Shown here in pieces: positions 36,201 to 40,049 of a stretch of 40,471 nt of DNA. Under the pieces are notes generated by a model. The model saw only the letters and a list, made by a program, of their open reading frames with translations, searched no databases and was not told the origin of the DNA. The first letter of the stretch is position 1; the number at the start of each line of letters is the position of its first letter. The stretch spans positions 200,645 through 241,115 of the forward strand of contig NW_003141809.1 in NCBI RefSeq assembly GCF_000003605.2. Direction: 5' to 3'. The position numbers and the translations under genes are program-made. Source of the DNA: Saccoglossus kowalevskii. Its lineage: Eukaryota; Hemichordata; Enteropneusta; Harrimaniidae.

Positions 36201-38365
36201 TGGAAAGTGAGCTAGATTAATTACAAAATGTAATGTACCCTACAATCCTTCTCTGATCTTAATAGTTATGCAAGTTTCTATTTTCTGAGTTTGTTTAGAT
36301 ACTTAGTGATGAACAGCTGCTCATAAAAAATAATCAAGTTTCGACGTGCAACCATATTTGTGACAAAGACTTCTAAGCAGTAGATGTTAAGCTAATGAAT
36401 AATTAATAAGATTTGTAATATTAGAATTATTATTGTGTTTATAAAGAACAACGGAGCCCCCCTACCCACCCCACTACAAGTAAATTCGGCACTGATAAAT
36501 TGTGTTGCCATCCCCAAATCTTGAATCATGTACACTTGAATACATCAAGCCTTGACACTAAGGGTAGTCATATAGCCCTGGACACGTGAAATTGTCATTC
36601 GGACAACTGAAAAGTAACTCACTAGCCTTAACTATATATTAATAATTGGCAACATACTATCCTGGCAAGTTTACAAGTTAATTTACCTTATGCATGAAAT
36701 TCACCGAGAAACATCTGTACCTCACAGAGAAAATTTTATAAAAATAAGGTTATGGGGAATGCTGTAAAACTGGAAGAACGGTAAATCTTGCTAGTACCAG
36801 TACATAATACCAATTGTTGTGAATTTTGTTGTGAAAATGATTAGTTTTAGCAAAAATAAATTTTACACTCAATAATAATGGACTGTACATACCATGCATG
36901 TATTGACCAGTACTTTTTTTTTACAAGTGTAGTAAATAAGTGAAAAGTACTTTTTTTCCCTCAATTATCCTTAATTATTAGTAAAAATGGCTTGACATTA
37001 ACATGTTAGTCACCATGCCGCAGCATGTTCGGTGTGAGTACCATGCAACTCGTATAACATGTATGATAAACAGTGTTCATGTAAGAGTCGCTTTGAATAC
37101 TACAAGAAAAAAATATATCAGTTTATTTCATGTGAAAGCAAATAAATTCCTTGCACCTGCATATATACATATGTTAAATATACGAAGACCTAACACTGCC
37201 CATTTTTACAGATGTCATTTACCATTCAAAAACCACTTCACATTAAATCAAATAAACATTATCCTAACTTTAATATAATTATAATTACAAAGCCTTAATA
37301 AAAAGACAATTAAGAATTGAATGTCACCCATTAACACAGTGGAAGAAAGCATGCCTCTTAGACTGAAATTCTACTGGTTATTATGTGGTCACCTTCAGCA
37401 TAAATGAAGCTGTACATACCATGACTTGGATTGGGGGATAACACCTTAGTCTTAATATTTGATTTTTTTTTGAAATGCAGAGGCAATAAACACAACTTAG
37501 TAATTCCATTCTCTCGTGATTAAGGCAACGACCAGCATCAGCGAACTATGTTTATCGTTATTTTGCACATTTAGACGGCTACATATTTAGGCAACAAGCT
37601 AAATGTGCATACAACAGTATGTATTTTCTTAAAAAACGAAATGCCAAAGATTTAGCTCAGTATAATGCTAAGTGTGCTTCAAATTGGATGTGATGGGGAG
37701 GGGGGCATGAAGGTGTGGGCGTATTGGTTCACAGAACAATAATATTATGTTCTATAGATAAAGATCAATTCATTGTACACCAAATCTGTAAGGATTCACC
37801 CTTCAATATCCAAAATCAATACACATAGATCATTGGCATTGAATATAAGGCCATTTGCTTTCACATGTCTTTGGGCCTTTGTAATGGGTCTAATAATTTA
37901 GTTTTTGGCGGGGAGTTTTTAAATCAATATTTGGATTATTTGATCACACAGGTGTTAGTTAGATATAGACAAGACACATTTCATCATCATGAAACCATGA
38001 AAATAAGAAAAAAGAAACTGAAACAACTATAGAAAAAATACCTTTAGTTGGTCTCTTAGTTGACATGAACTCATGAGCTCGAACCCGTCTGACTCGGTAA
38101 ACAACGTCTCCCCAGGTATTTCGTGGGAAATCCGCAATATCTGTGCTGGCTCCGGATATGTGCCTCTACTCGGTGGACGAGGCGTCCCGTTACCGTCTCT
38201 CGAAGCAGGTTTGTAATAACTGCCGGTATCGACGTAGCTCGAACGAGGAGTTTGAAAGCTGAGATCTAATCGTCCGACGTCGTACCTGTTGTTTATACCG
38301 GCGAACAAATCTTCCCTGGGTGTTCTGCTTGAAAGTCCAGACGAGAGATCGTTTCCCGAAGCCAT
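932..38365 (-). CDS. Large coiled-coil protein, 19 exons, 3' end outside window
   Basis: This is a multi-exon gene, and the span given includes introns. Joining the 19 exons listed separately gives about 1,010 codons with consistent GT-AG borders and intron phases, except for one internal indel in exon 3 and one missing exon near the 450-N gap. Residues 1 to about 250 are Ser/Pro/Arg-rich and look disordered, apart from a short charged helix near residues 95-125. The remainder is Glu/Lys/Gln/Leu-rich with a/d heptad spacing and no membrane segment or signal peptide, so it is probably a cytosolic or cytoskeletal rod. Similar architecture is known for centrosomal and ciliary-rootlet proteins (rootletin, CEP250, CEP135, TSGA10). 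I see only general resemblance, with no diagnostic domain, so function is inference. The start ATG is preceded by an in-frame TAA nine codons upstream (38390-38392). The last exon ends in phase 2, so coding continues beyond the left edge or in the first 931 bases. Confidence 0.9.
1068..1279 (+). mobile_element. Family-A foldback MITE, copy 1
   Basis: The ends are inverted repeats: TACTGTGGAATGCTTTATTT at left and the complement of TACTGTAGAATACTTTATTT at right, each continuing into GCGAAAATTnATTCC-type sequence. It is about 212 bp with no coding capacity. The two halves pair over some 40 bp at each end. Confidence 0.85.
1969..2540. repeat. Degenerate 21-bp minisatellite field
   Basis: Many decayed copies of a unit close to CTAACTAGCAGTTGACATTC occur across this stretch. 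The centre (2261-2350) holds four nearly exact tandem copies, period 21 bp. Variants (CTAGCAATTCAC, AACTAGCAGTTTGT, CTAACTAGCAATTTAC) spread outward, as expected of an old array with a recently homogenised core. Confidence 0.85.
2881..3092 (+). mobile_element. Family-A foldback MITE, copy 2
   Basis: It is the best-preserved copy in this orientation and aligns end to end with the element at 1068-1279. The termini are TACTGTGGAATACTTTATTT and its near-complement ending in TTCTACAGTA. Confidence 0.87.
3098..3467. mobile_element. Family-B foldback MITE with nested insertion
   Basis: The left end is TACTGTATTTGTTCTATTAG and the right end is CTAATAGAGCAAATACAGTA, an inverted pair. Compared with the copy at 9236-9588, the interior is interrupted after GATCATTAAC by about 200 bp that resemble family C. 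Confidence 0.75.
3178..3400. mobile_element. Decayed family-C element nested in family-B element
   Basis: The left end, TTAACCTTTTCATCACCAG, matches the family-C terminus at 30610. The interior shares TTGGCTCCAAAATT, GGGTTCATT, ATATTGAAGAAT and AAAGTGCAGAAAAA with that copy. The right terminus is eroded, so the end coordinate is approximate. Confidence 0.65.
3852..3978. mobile_element. Family-B foldback MITE, short copy
   Basis: This 127-bp element is bounded by TACCATATTTGCTCTATTAG and the inverted CTATTAGAGCAAATACGGTA. It has no open frame. The interior shares ACTAAATCATTAAA-type sequence with the longer copies. Confidence 0.85.
4419..4544 (-). CDS. Exon: coiled coil
   Basis: This 126-nt exon enters and leaves in phase 1. 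It encodes GKSVEYEQLKRCNEDLEKRI, then DLFQSQSSLAENTKKRTEEK and I. The donor is ATAC|GTAAGG. Reading past the donor would stop after a few codons (RIK then stop), which would give a short protein if the intron were retained. Confidence 0.88.
4715..4869 (-). CDS. Exon: charged coil and Ser/Pro tail
   Basis: This 155-nt exon enters in phase 2 and leaves in phase 1. It encodes MVKERDRIREDYESVKNDYD and then ELESRHRRYL, followed by a Ser/Pro-rich DNPRSPSKTSDSI. The donor is GTAAGG. It is acidic and basic in alternation, typical of a single long helix or coiled coil. Confidence 0.9.
4870..5818. other. 949-bp intron carrying a SINE
   Basis: This intron lies between the exons at 4869 and 5819. Apart from the tRNA-derived SINE at about 5445-5735 it is AT-rich with nothing else recognised. 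Confidence 0.7.
5445..5735 (-). mobile_element. tRNA-derived SINE
   Basis: On the minus strand a box A-like TAGCATAGTGG (5708-5718) is followed by a box B-like GTTCAAATCC (5665-5674), the internal RNA polymerase III promoter layout of a tRNA gene, and then a body of about 200 bp. A second, headless copy lies at 21200-21420, sharing AGAATGGCA-TATGGCAATTT and ACAAGCACC segments. It is therefore a dispersed element and not a functional tRNA. No cloverleaf can be closed. Confidence 0.7.
5819..6063 (-). CDS. Exon: Ser/Thr linker, CxxC pair and coiled coil
   Basis: This 245-nt exon enters in phase 0 and leaves in phase 2. The first ~30 residues form a Ser/Leu/Thr-rich linker. Then comes VCDKCPDLEEQITKLRNMIR, where the Cys-x-x-Cys lies at 5962-5973, followed by a clean leucine-rich coil and a non-helical AAPVGKVIPQVEYD end. 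One CxxC alone is not enough to call a zinc site. The donor is CAG|GTTAGT. Confidence 0.9.
6064..6863. other. 800-bp intron
   Basis: It is a T-rich intron with several homopolymer runs. The stretch near 6415-6670 resembles 1375-1445 (CCAAAATTTTA... and AACCAAATGGACATG-like segments), probably an old dispersed repeat. No exon is seen. Confidence 0.5.
6864..7065 (-). CDS. Exon: coiled coil with non-helical basic linker
   Basis: This 202-nt exon enters in phase 2 and leaves in phase 0. It starts DKITELRNELDRFKRASMGE. The middle (LDLTFGSHDMPRRRSVGADS) lacks heptads and contains RRRSVG at 6954-6971, which fits the Arg-Arg-x-Ser consensus of basophilic kinases such as PKA. The helix resumes with YEKCNQLEEEISRMRDMNNL. 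Confidence 0.9.
7066..7611. other. 546-bp intron, GC-richer patch
   Basis: Two ATGGCG motifs (CAAGATGGCGCC near 7261 and AAAATGGCGGCTCC near 7435) and a GAGCTCGCTTTGTGAGCGGC stretch stand out from the AT-rich background. The AAGATGGCG core fits the YY1 consensus but may belong to a dispersed repeat. No exon is seen. Confidence 0.45.
7612..7691 (-). CDS. Exon: coiled coil, short
   Basis: This 80-nt exon enters in phase 0 and leaves in phase 2. It encodes PSVSPRFTQEQLQAQVDHLK and then AELGLA, with the Gln codon completed by the next exon. A Pro-rich start (PSVSP) marks a break in the rod before the helix resumes. Confidence 0.87.
7841..7998 (+). mobile_element. Family-A foldback MITE, 5'-decayed copy 3
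   Basis: It aligns with the right part of the elements at 1068 and 2881 (ATTGATGAGTT, TGGATTTTATTTTCACTGAA, AATTCCAAGCG, AAAGTATTTTATAGTA). The left arm is largely lost. Confidence 0.7.
8172..8351 (-). CDS. Exon: coiled coil, 60 codons
   Basis: This is a 180-nt phase 0-0 exon starting NAQLRTDSQSLQMQQEHWTE and ending MQKNILTKNN. It is the last of eight consecutive phase 0-0 exons, a run in which any exon could be skipped without changing frame. The donor is AAT|GTAAGT. Confidence 0.9.
8460..8745 (+). repeat. Dispersed repeat G, copy 1
   Basis: About 290 bp match the reverse complement of 16580-16880 at intervals throughout: CACTGTACCATGT, GGGTTCTGTGCGA, AACAGCACAAA, CACTGTTCAGGGGAGTCTC, CCTTTGTTTTCACC and GGTTGCCAGG. 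No terminal repeats or coding frame were found, so the class is unknown. Confidence 0.75.
8893..9054 (-). CDS. Exon: coiled coil, 54 codons
   Basis: This is a 162-nt phase 0-0 exon after a TTACAG acceptor. It starts KLQRANKEVKQYSMNRHEEL and ends STKLQEANDK. The donor is AAG|GTGTGT. Confidence 0.88.
9055..9739. other. 685-bp intron mostly occupied by a family-B element
   Basis: The intron between exons 8893-9054 and 9740-9877 contains the family-B foldback at 9236-9588. The remainder is AT-rich and featureless. Confidence 0.7.
9236..9588. mobile_element. Family-B foldback MITE, long copy
   Basis: This 353-bp element runs from TACCATATTTGCTTTATTA to CTAATAGAACAAATATGGTA, an inverted pair. It includes GGATCATTAACATATGACAT, which is uninterrupted here but split by an insertion in the copy at 3098-3467. 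Confidence 0.82.
9740..9877 (-). CDS. Exon: coiled coil, 46 codons
   Basis: This is a 138-nt phase 0-0 exon starting VIDNLKEEHKNDKSKLNEHN and ending TRCQELDT. It is very Lys/Asn/His-rich compared with its neighbours. The donor is ACG|GTTAGT. Confidence 0.88.
9878..10488. other. 611-bp intron, nothing recognised
   Basis: It is an AT-rich intron between two phase-0 exons. I see no exon, repeat array or structured element in it. Confidence 0.5.
10489..10656 (-). CDS. Exon: coiled coil, 56 codons (8 heptads)
   Basis: This is a 168-nt phase 0-0 exon starting VGEVLSSEMANAKIQMEKAQ, Gln/Ser-rich in the middle, ending NSDKEILSQ. It has the same length as the exon at 11955-12122 and shares hydrophobic register with it, but only about 6 of 56 residues are identical. 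Confidence 0.9.
10657..11517. other. 861-bp intron, nothing certain
   Basis: It is AT-rich. A short frame near 11405-11455 (TLVQKQRAVEVVLQMQQ) looks coil-like, but its only GT donor gives a phase that fits neither neighbour, so it is not annotated as an exon. Confidence 0.5.
11518..11643 (-). CDS. Exon: coiled coil, 42 codons (6 heptads)
   Basis: This is a 126-nt phase 0-0 exon starting DKHGVDQQLGGVQIELNQTR and ending EELHAVKK. The length equals that of the exon two steps upstream (12976-13101). It splices directly to VGEV in frame. Confidence 0.9.
11644..11954. other. 311-bp intron with hairpin
   Basis: It contains the perfect inverted repeat described at 11818-11844 and is otherwise AT-rich. 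Confidence 0.6.
11818..11844. repeat. Perfect 11-bp stem, 5-nt loop hairpin
   Basis: CATAGACCCTC and its exact complement GAGGGTCTATG are separated by TACTG. GGTCAGGT-like direct repeats flank it. It lies within an intron. It may be a small foldback element remnant. Confidence 0.8.
11955..12122 (-). CDS. Exon: coiled coil, 56 codons (8 heptads)
   Basis: This is a 168-nt phase 0-0 exon starting DRDELKKKAVHYEEAVADIN and ending LTVERERLLK. The length is exactly eight heptads. Tyr is unusually frequent (HYEEA, KYISA, RLYQE, DLYQK). Confidence 0.9.
12247..12447 (-). mobile_element. Family-A foldback MITE, copy 4 (inverted)
   Basis: It starts TACTGTAAAATACTTTATTT and ends AAAGTATTTTACAGTA. The interior is the reverse complement of the elements at 1068 and 2881 (for example CATCCAAAAAGTC against GGCTTTTTGGGCG). 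Confidence 0.85.
12448..12975. other. Remainder of 853-bp intron
   Basis: This part of the intron, between the family-A element and the exon at 12976, is AT-rich and shows no recognisable feature. Confidence 0.5.
12976..13101 (-). CDS. Exon: coiled coil, 42 codons (6 heptads)
   Basis: This is a 126-nt phase 0-0 exon starting VRESSSAQNSDLTNQLAEVR and ending NRDYNRTKE. The length is exactly six heptads. The donor GAG|GTTTGT is weaker than most in the gene. Confidence 0.88.
13102..13716. other. 615-bp intron with decayed repeat
   Basis: CATACTGTAAAACATG near 13184 and several GCGAA segments (GTTTAATTAGCGAA, GAATTAGCGAAATTAGC) suggest a decayed family-A or family-F relative. I cannot define borders. 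Confidence 0.45.
13717..13830 (-). CDS. Exon: coiled coil, 38 codons
   Basis: This is a 114-nt phase 0-0 exon starting TRETMLKEAAALREALQMAK and ending NEELEKIRE. The donor is GTGAGT and the acceptor TTATTCAG. It is rich in Ala, Glu and Leu at heptad core positions. Confidence 0.9.
14114..14250. mobile_element. Family-F foldback remnant
   Basis: It begins TACTGTAAATGCATTAATTT, matching the start of the element at 18517 over 18 bases. The right end is eroded, so the boundary is approximate. Confidence 0.5.
14414..14558 (-). CDS. Exon (first after gap): coiled coil
   Basis: This 145-nt exon enters in phase 2 and leaves in phase 0. It encodes IEQLDHELKTLKSAYNSLQS, then EHRKRELIIDQTHQALKMLE and EDNINGQR. 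The heptad pattern is clear (I, L, L, L, Y, L). The donor is GTAAGT and the acceptor TTTACAG. Read in phase 0 it would hit TGA at its second codon, which is why an unseen exon ending in phase 2 must precede it. Confidence 0.88.
16580..16880 (-). repeat. Dispersed repeat G, copy 2 (inverted)
   Basis: It is the reverse complement of the repeat at 8460-8745, recognisable through GGCAACCAGAACTGGTGAAA, GAGATTCTCCTGAACAGTG, CAGAGCCCATA and ACATGGTACAGTAGTG. The two copies face each other within the gene. Confidence 0.75.
17466..17915. other. Assembly gap, 450 N
   Basis: This run of undetermined bases is immediately followed by a truncated family-A element, so the gap probably arose at a repeat. 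Confidence 0.99.
17916..18003 (-). mobile_element. Family-A foldback MITE, copy 5, cut by gap
   Basis: AAATCAGTGAAAATAAATTC, CATCCAAAAAGTCTTTTCAG and CTAAAATAAAGTATTTTATA match the right half of the copies at 12247 and 27662. The left half is hidden by the N run. Confidence 0.8.
18517..18711. mobile_element. Family-F foldback MITE
   Basis: It starts TACTGTAAATGCATTAATTA and ends AAATAAATGATTTTACAGT, giving an imperfect inverted terminal repeat. It is about 195 bp and non-coding. Confidence 0.65.
19648..19731 (-). CDS. Exon 4: coiled coil, 28 codons
   Basis: This 84-nt phase 0-0 exon encodes IQTQRLCEMEAKLTEREF and then AVENFSTTQE. Its length is exactly four heptads. The acceptor is TTTTTAG and the donor GTGAGT. 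The 134-bp intron before it is the shortest in the gene. Its phase-0 end does not fit the next visible exon at 14558, which needs two bases carried over, so something is missing between them. Confidence 0.87.
19866..20132 (-). CDS. Exon 3: Ser/Pro-rich region into coiled coil, with apparent frameshift
   Basis: The exon opens in the frame set by exon 2 (NGMSARSLKSPMGMAPHMVN, then a MSPRRPSSPS motif) but meets a TGA at 19943-19945. The second half, in a frame one base away, reads MSVKGLKDALHDSEQRRLAL and then LVDKLRDAHSSLK, and joins exon 4 in phase 0. The 267-nt length would need one extra base (or two fewer) to fit both neighbours. The frame switch must lie between 19946 and 19988, where both frames are open. 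An assembly indel is likelier than a broken gene, because all other exons are intact. Confidence 0.82.
20893..20972. repeat. 15-bp minisatellite, 5.3 perfect copies
   Basis: The unit GGTTATACCGTTACT is repeated five times without a mismatch, followed by GGTTA. Perfect identity implies recent expansion, so the copy number is likely polymorphic. Confidence 0.97.
21200..21420 (-). mobile_element. Decayed SINE copy
   Basis: It shares AGAATGGCAATATGGCAATT, ATCCTGGCATCAACCA and ACAAGCACC-like segments with the SINE at 5445-5735. The tRNA-like head is no longer recognisable. Confidence 0.6.
22234..22397 (-). CDS. Exon 2: charged helix and Ser-rich linker
   Basis: This 164-nt exon enters in phase 0 and leaves in phase 2. 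It begins REQLLRKEKEDEIYLIKH, continuing the helix from exon 1, and then becomes a Ser/Thr/Gly-rich stretch ending DTDSGI. A TTTTCAG acceptor and a GTATCAG|GTA donor bound it. The exon 1 junction reads QLK-REQLL in frame, which supports direct splicing across the 15.6 kb intron. Confidence 0.88.
23867..23888. repeat. Exact 22-bp repeat, copy 1
   Basis: A 22-base segment starting TTTCCATGGAAACAATGACT is identical to 29006-29027. It has a palindromic core (TTTCCATGGAAA) and weak resemblance to an RFX site. Confidence 0.8.
24668..24681. promoter_or_regulatory. X-box-like site (relaxed)
   Basis: GTTTCTATGGAAAC matches the RFX dyad layout (GTTNCY AT GGNAAC) but deviates from the strict consensus at two positions. 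It lies in intron 1. Confidence 0.3.
24841..24962. repeat. 61-bp tandem duplication
   Basis: Two adjacent 61-bp copies (24841-24901 and 24902-24962) differ by one base (ATTTTTAAA against ATTCTTAAA). Each contains an ATTGGTCCCATGCAAC segment with an ATTGG box. The near identity points to a recent event. Confidence 0.97.
25513..25526. promoter_or_regulatory. X-box-like palindrome
   Basis: GTTACCATAGTAAC fits the RFX X-box consensus GTNRCC-N2-RGYAAC at every defined position and sits in a longer near-palindrome (GGTTACCATAGTAACC). RFX sites of ciliary genes are usually promoter-proximal, while this one is about 13 kb into the first intron, so function is uncertain. Confidence 0.4.
27198..27253. 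repeat. (AT)n microsatellite
   Basis: There are about 28 uninterrupted AT dinucleotides in intron 1, likely length-variable. Confidence 0.98.
27662..27870 (-). mobile_element. Family-A foldback MITE, copy 6
   Basis: It starts TACTGTAGAATACTTTATTT and proceeds through CTGAAGGGATGATTCCGTGA and ATTCCATACAAAATGCCC. The right end has lost the terminal TACAGTA (AAAGTATTACACAC). The orientation matches the copy at 12247. Confidence 0.85.
27894..28003. mobile_element. Family-E foldback hairpin
   Basis: Arms of 33 bp (27894-27926 and 27971-28003) are inverted copies with 28 of 33 positions pairing, around a 44-nt loop. The outer flank CTTATTATTATACATCTTTT and AGGATACA-CATGG is shared with 31200-31250, so this is a dispersed element. 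It resembles a miRNA-type precursor in shape, but the repetitive nature argues for a MITE. Confidence 0.8.
28648..28661. promoter_or_regulatory. X-box-like perfect palindrome
   Basis: GTTACCATGGTAAC is a perfect 14-bp palindrome that satisfies the RFX consensus GTNRCC-N2-RGYAAC. It lies in intron 1, about 9.7 kb from the start codon. Confidence 0.45.
29006..29027. repeat. Exact 22-bp repeat, copy 2
   Basis: It is identical to 23867-23888. Both copies lie in intron 1 in the same orientation, 5.1 kb apart. Confidence 0.8.
29554..29603. other. Assembly gap, 50 N
   Basis: Fifty undetermined bases follow a T run in intron 1. The size looks like a placeholder. Confidence 0.99.
30100..30450. repeat. 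66-bp satellite, 4-5 decaying copies
   Basis: A unit beginning CTTTGTTTGTTCAAAATGAT recurs at 30165, 30241, 30307 and 30373. The last two steps are exactly 66 bp and the first is longer. Flanking copies at both ends are degenerate. Confidence 0.93.
30610..30748. mobile_element. Family-C foldback MITE
   Basis: It is 139 bp long with 19-bp terminal inverted repeats: TTAACCTTTTCACCACCAG and CTGGTGGTGAAATGGTTAA, pairing at 18 of 19 positions. The interior matches the decayed copy at 3178-3400. Confidence 0.88.
31107..31250. mobile_element. Family-E element, second copy
   Basis: Similarity to 27894-28050 runs through the left arm (CAAAGTATGCACAAAGACAG) and the flank TTATTATTATACATCTTTTC. The right arm has lost several bases, so the hairpin is shortened. 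Confidence 0.75.
31571..31628. mobile_element. Family-F fragment
   Basis: AGCGAAATAAGCAAAATTAA, AACCCAGTGAATAATTAA and the terminal TTTTACAGTA resemble the right end of family F/A elements. Only a fragment remains. Confidence 0.4.
36113..36126. promoter_or_regulatory. X-box-like site
   Basis: GTTGCTATGGAAAC has a good RFX left half-site (GTTGCY) and a relaxed right half (GGAAAC). It is the closest such motif to exon 1, about 2.2 kb into intron 1. Confidence 0.35.
36127..38041. other. Intron 1, exon 1-proximal part
   Basis: It is AT-rich with poly-A/T runs and no identifiable repeat family. An open frame at 37003-37278 on the plus strand has no homology or context that I recognise. Confidence 0.45.
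38042..38365 (-). CDS. Exon 1: start codon and disordered N-terminal head
   Basis: It encodes 108 codons and ends in phase 0 at a GTATTT donor. The protein starts MASGNDLSSGLSSRTPRED. Thr-Pro-Arg tripeptides stand at residues 15-17, 39-41 and 61-63, within Ser/Arg/Pro-rich sequence suited to phosphorylation and microtubule or scaffold binding (inference). The last ~15 residues (SSCQLRDQLK) become helical and run straight into exon 2. The base composition is visibly more GC-rich than the introns. Confidence 0.9.
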
Positions 38366-39250
38366 AATACAAACGCGAACACTGAGTACTTACTGAGTTG
38401 ACGAGCACTGTGATCTCTTATTTGTCACCTTAAACACAATACACGAGGGATGATTGTGATGTTTGTAGTAGGCGGACTAACCGGTGAAGTTATCTATATT
38501 AGTAGAGGCATGGTGACTGCCCGATTCCTGCATATCGAGTAAACACGTTCCCTAGCTACGGTGAAGCAAATACTAACCCAGGCCACTGAGGAATGGACTC
38601 CAGTAACACCGGTCTCAAAATCTCGACTCCGATTGCCGTTCCTCAACGCTCCAGACGCACTGACTCCGAACTGTTGTTGAGCACAATACACGTTTTCCAC
38701 TCAACAATAGGAAACGAACAATACTTCACACTGATATGCAAACGAGTGTATTTGTCGCAGTTGACAAAGCCCTCTTTTGTGTCTGCGTTTACCAAGTTTA
38801 CCGTAATCTTCGACGAATCAGCAAGTAACAAAAGGCCGGCCATCTGAAATCAGTTGTTAACGGAAATAAACTCATCGACACATTACGAAGAGACAGATGT
38901 ACATGATACATGTAAACAGTGGAATTTAGCATGGGTTGGACCTTTAGAGGTTGACCCGTAACCGTGCGTCAACGAACCAGACACGACTGAGACTAGAATC
39001 CGAACAGAAAAGTTGCACATCCAAGAAATGTTATAATGGACAGACGTGAAAGACTGAAAATAGCCCTTCCTTACCTTTCACGAATGTTAACCCACTAAAC
39101 CATTGAAAACTGGCTTAAACAATACTAGCGATAATCATTTCCGTATTTCCGGTCTCATCTAACTTGAAAATAAGCGCCTCCTCTCTTCTATTCACCACAG
39201 GCGGCGCTAGTATACCTCACGAATATTCACTCGTTCTCGAGTGTCATGAC
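38366..39250 (-). promoter_or_regulatory. Upstream region and presumed promoter/5' UTR
   Basis: Composition is more balanced and CpG-bearing here than elsewhere in the window. The start ATG has an in-frame TAA at 38390-38392. A donor-like GTAAGTA lies at 38387-38393 just upstream of the ATG and could serve an alternative leader exon. I see no TATA box that I can place with confidence. Open frames on both strands (38494-38700, 38593-38847, 38643-38843) are unsupported. Confidence 0.4.
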
Positions 39251-39342
39251 TTTTGAAGCGAAGTTAATTTGTTCACATGTCCATCAAATTAATTTGAGAA
39301 GTAGGGAATAGATATTTAATACTTTTTAAATTGACATCGGTC

Positions 39343-39444
39343 AATTTAATTTAATTTAATTTAATTTAATTTAATTTAATTTAATTTAATTTAATTTAAT
39401 TTAATTTAATTTAATTTAATTTAATTTAATTTAATTAATTTAAT
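39343..39444. repeat. (TTTAA)n microsatellite
   Basis: About 20 tandem copies of the pentamer ATTTA/TTTAA lie 1 kb upstream of the start codon. The unit is uninterrupted until a short break near 39435. Confidence 0.98.
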
Positions 39445-39885
39445 GTTATAGTTAATGAATCCTGGGGGGGGGATTTTTTAGGATTGATTATACAGTTTCA
39501 CGCACACAAAAATGAAAAAGTTCATTGTGTATTATGTTATAGTAACAAGAAAAACAAAACAAAAACATGCCTTGTACTTATAATAATATTCCCTCCAACT
39601 CATCCCACTCGTAGCACTGGTTCATCCGGGTGATTCATCTTCCGTTCTCATGGTTTTTCGTCCGATCAGAAATTCAAGGTGGTGCTGGTAAAAAAAAAAC
39701 AGGTTATGAAAAACACAAGTGTCTTGTAATAAGAATAATAACCATCGCACTAATAACACTGGTTACGCCCCCACACATACTCTCTCTCGAATTCATAGAA
39801 AAAGTAATAGTTATGAGTTACTTAAAAAAGATTTTTTTCAAAAAATCGTTTAAAAATAAGTATTTAAATTTTCTTTTATTTCATT

Positions 39886-40049
39886 TTAAAGCGGGGGGAT
39901 CGTCACTTGCCGGGAATTGGGAATTGAGTCCCAAACGACGATAACAACACATGCTAAAACGCAAAGGCTCGTGGGTAAACGCTTGTTTGTAAACAATGAC
40001 ATGCTATGGTCATCTGAAGCATGCGCAAGTGACGAATCCCCCGCTTTAA
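39886..40049. mobile_element. Family-D foldback MITE
   Basis: This 164-bp element has 25-bp terminal inverted repeats at 39886-39910 and 40025-40049, pairing at 23 of 25 positions. The left arm starts TTAAAGCGGGGGGATCGTCA. The GC-rich arms contrast with the AT-rich surroundings, and there is no coding capacity. Confidence 0.88.

Larger units (their letters stand above)
22398..38041. other. 15.6 kb first intron
   Basis: Exons 1 and 2 agree in phase across it. It contains the (AT)n tract, family-A, -C and -F elements, a foldback pair (family E), a 66-bp satellite, a 61-bp tandem duplication, a 50-N gap and several X-box-like palindromes, listed separately. Stretches 22398-23860, 25530-27190, 31640-33150 and 34440-36110 show nothing I can identify. 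No nested gene is convincing. Long 5' introns often carry enhancers. Confidence 0.8.

Noticed and set aside
38643-38843. Minus-strand frame starting MAGLLLLADSSK upstream of exon 1
   Set aside because: No splice link or similarity was found. The overlapping plus-strand frame is equally open, as expected in the GC-richer promoter region.
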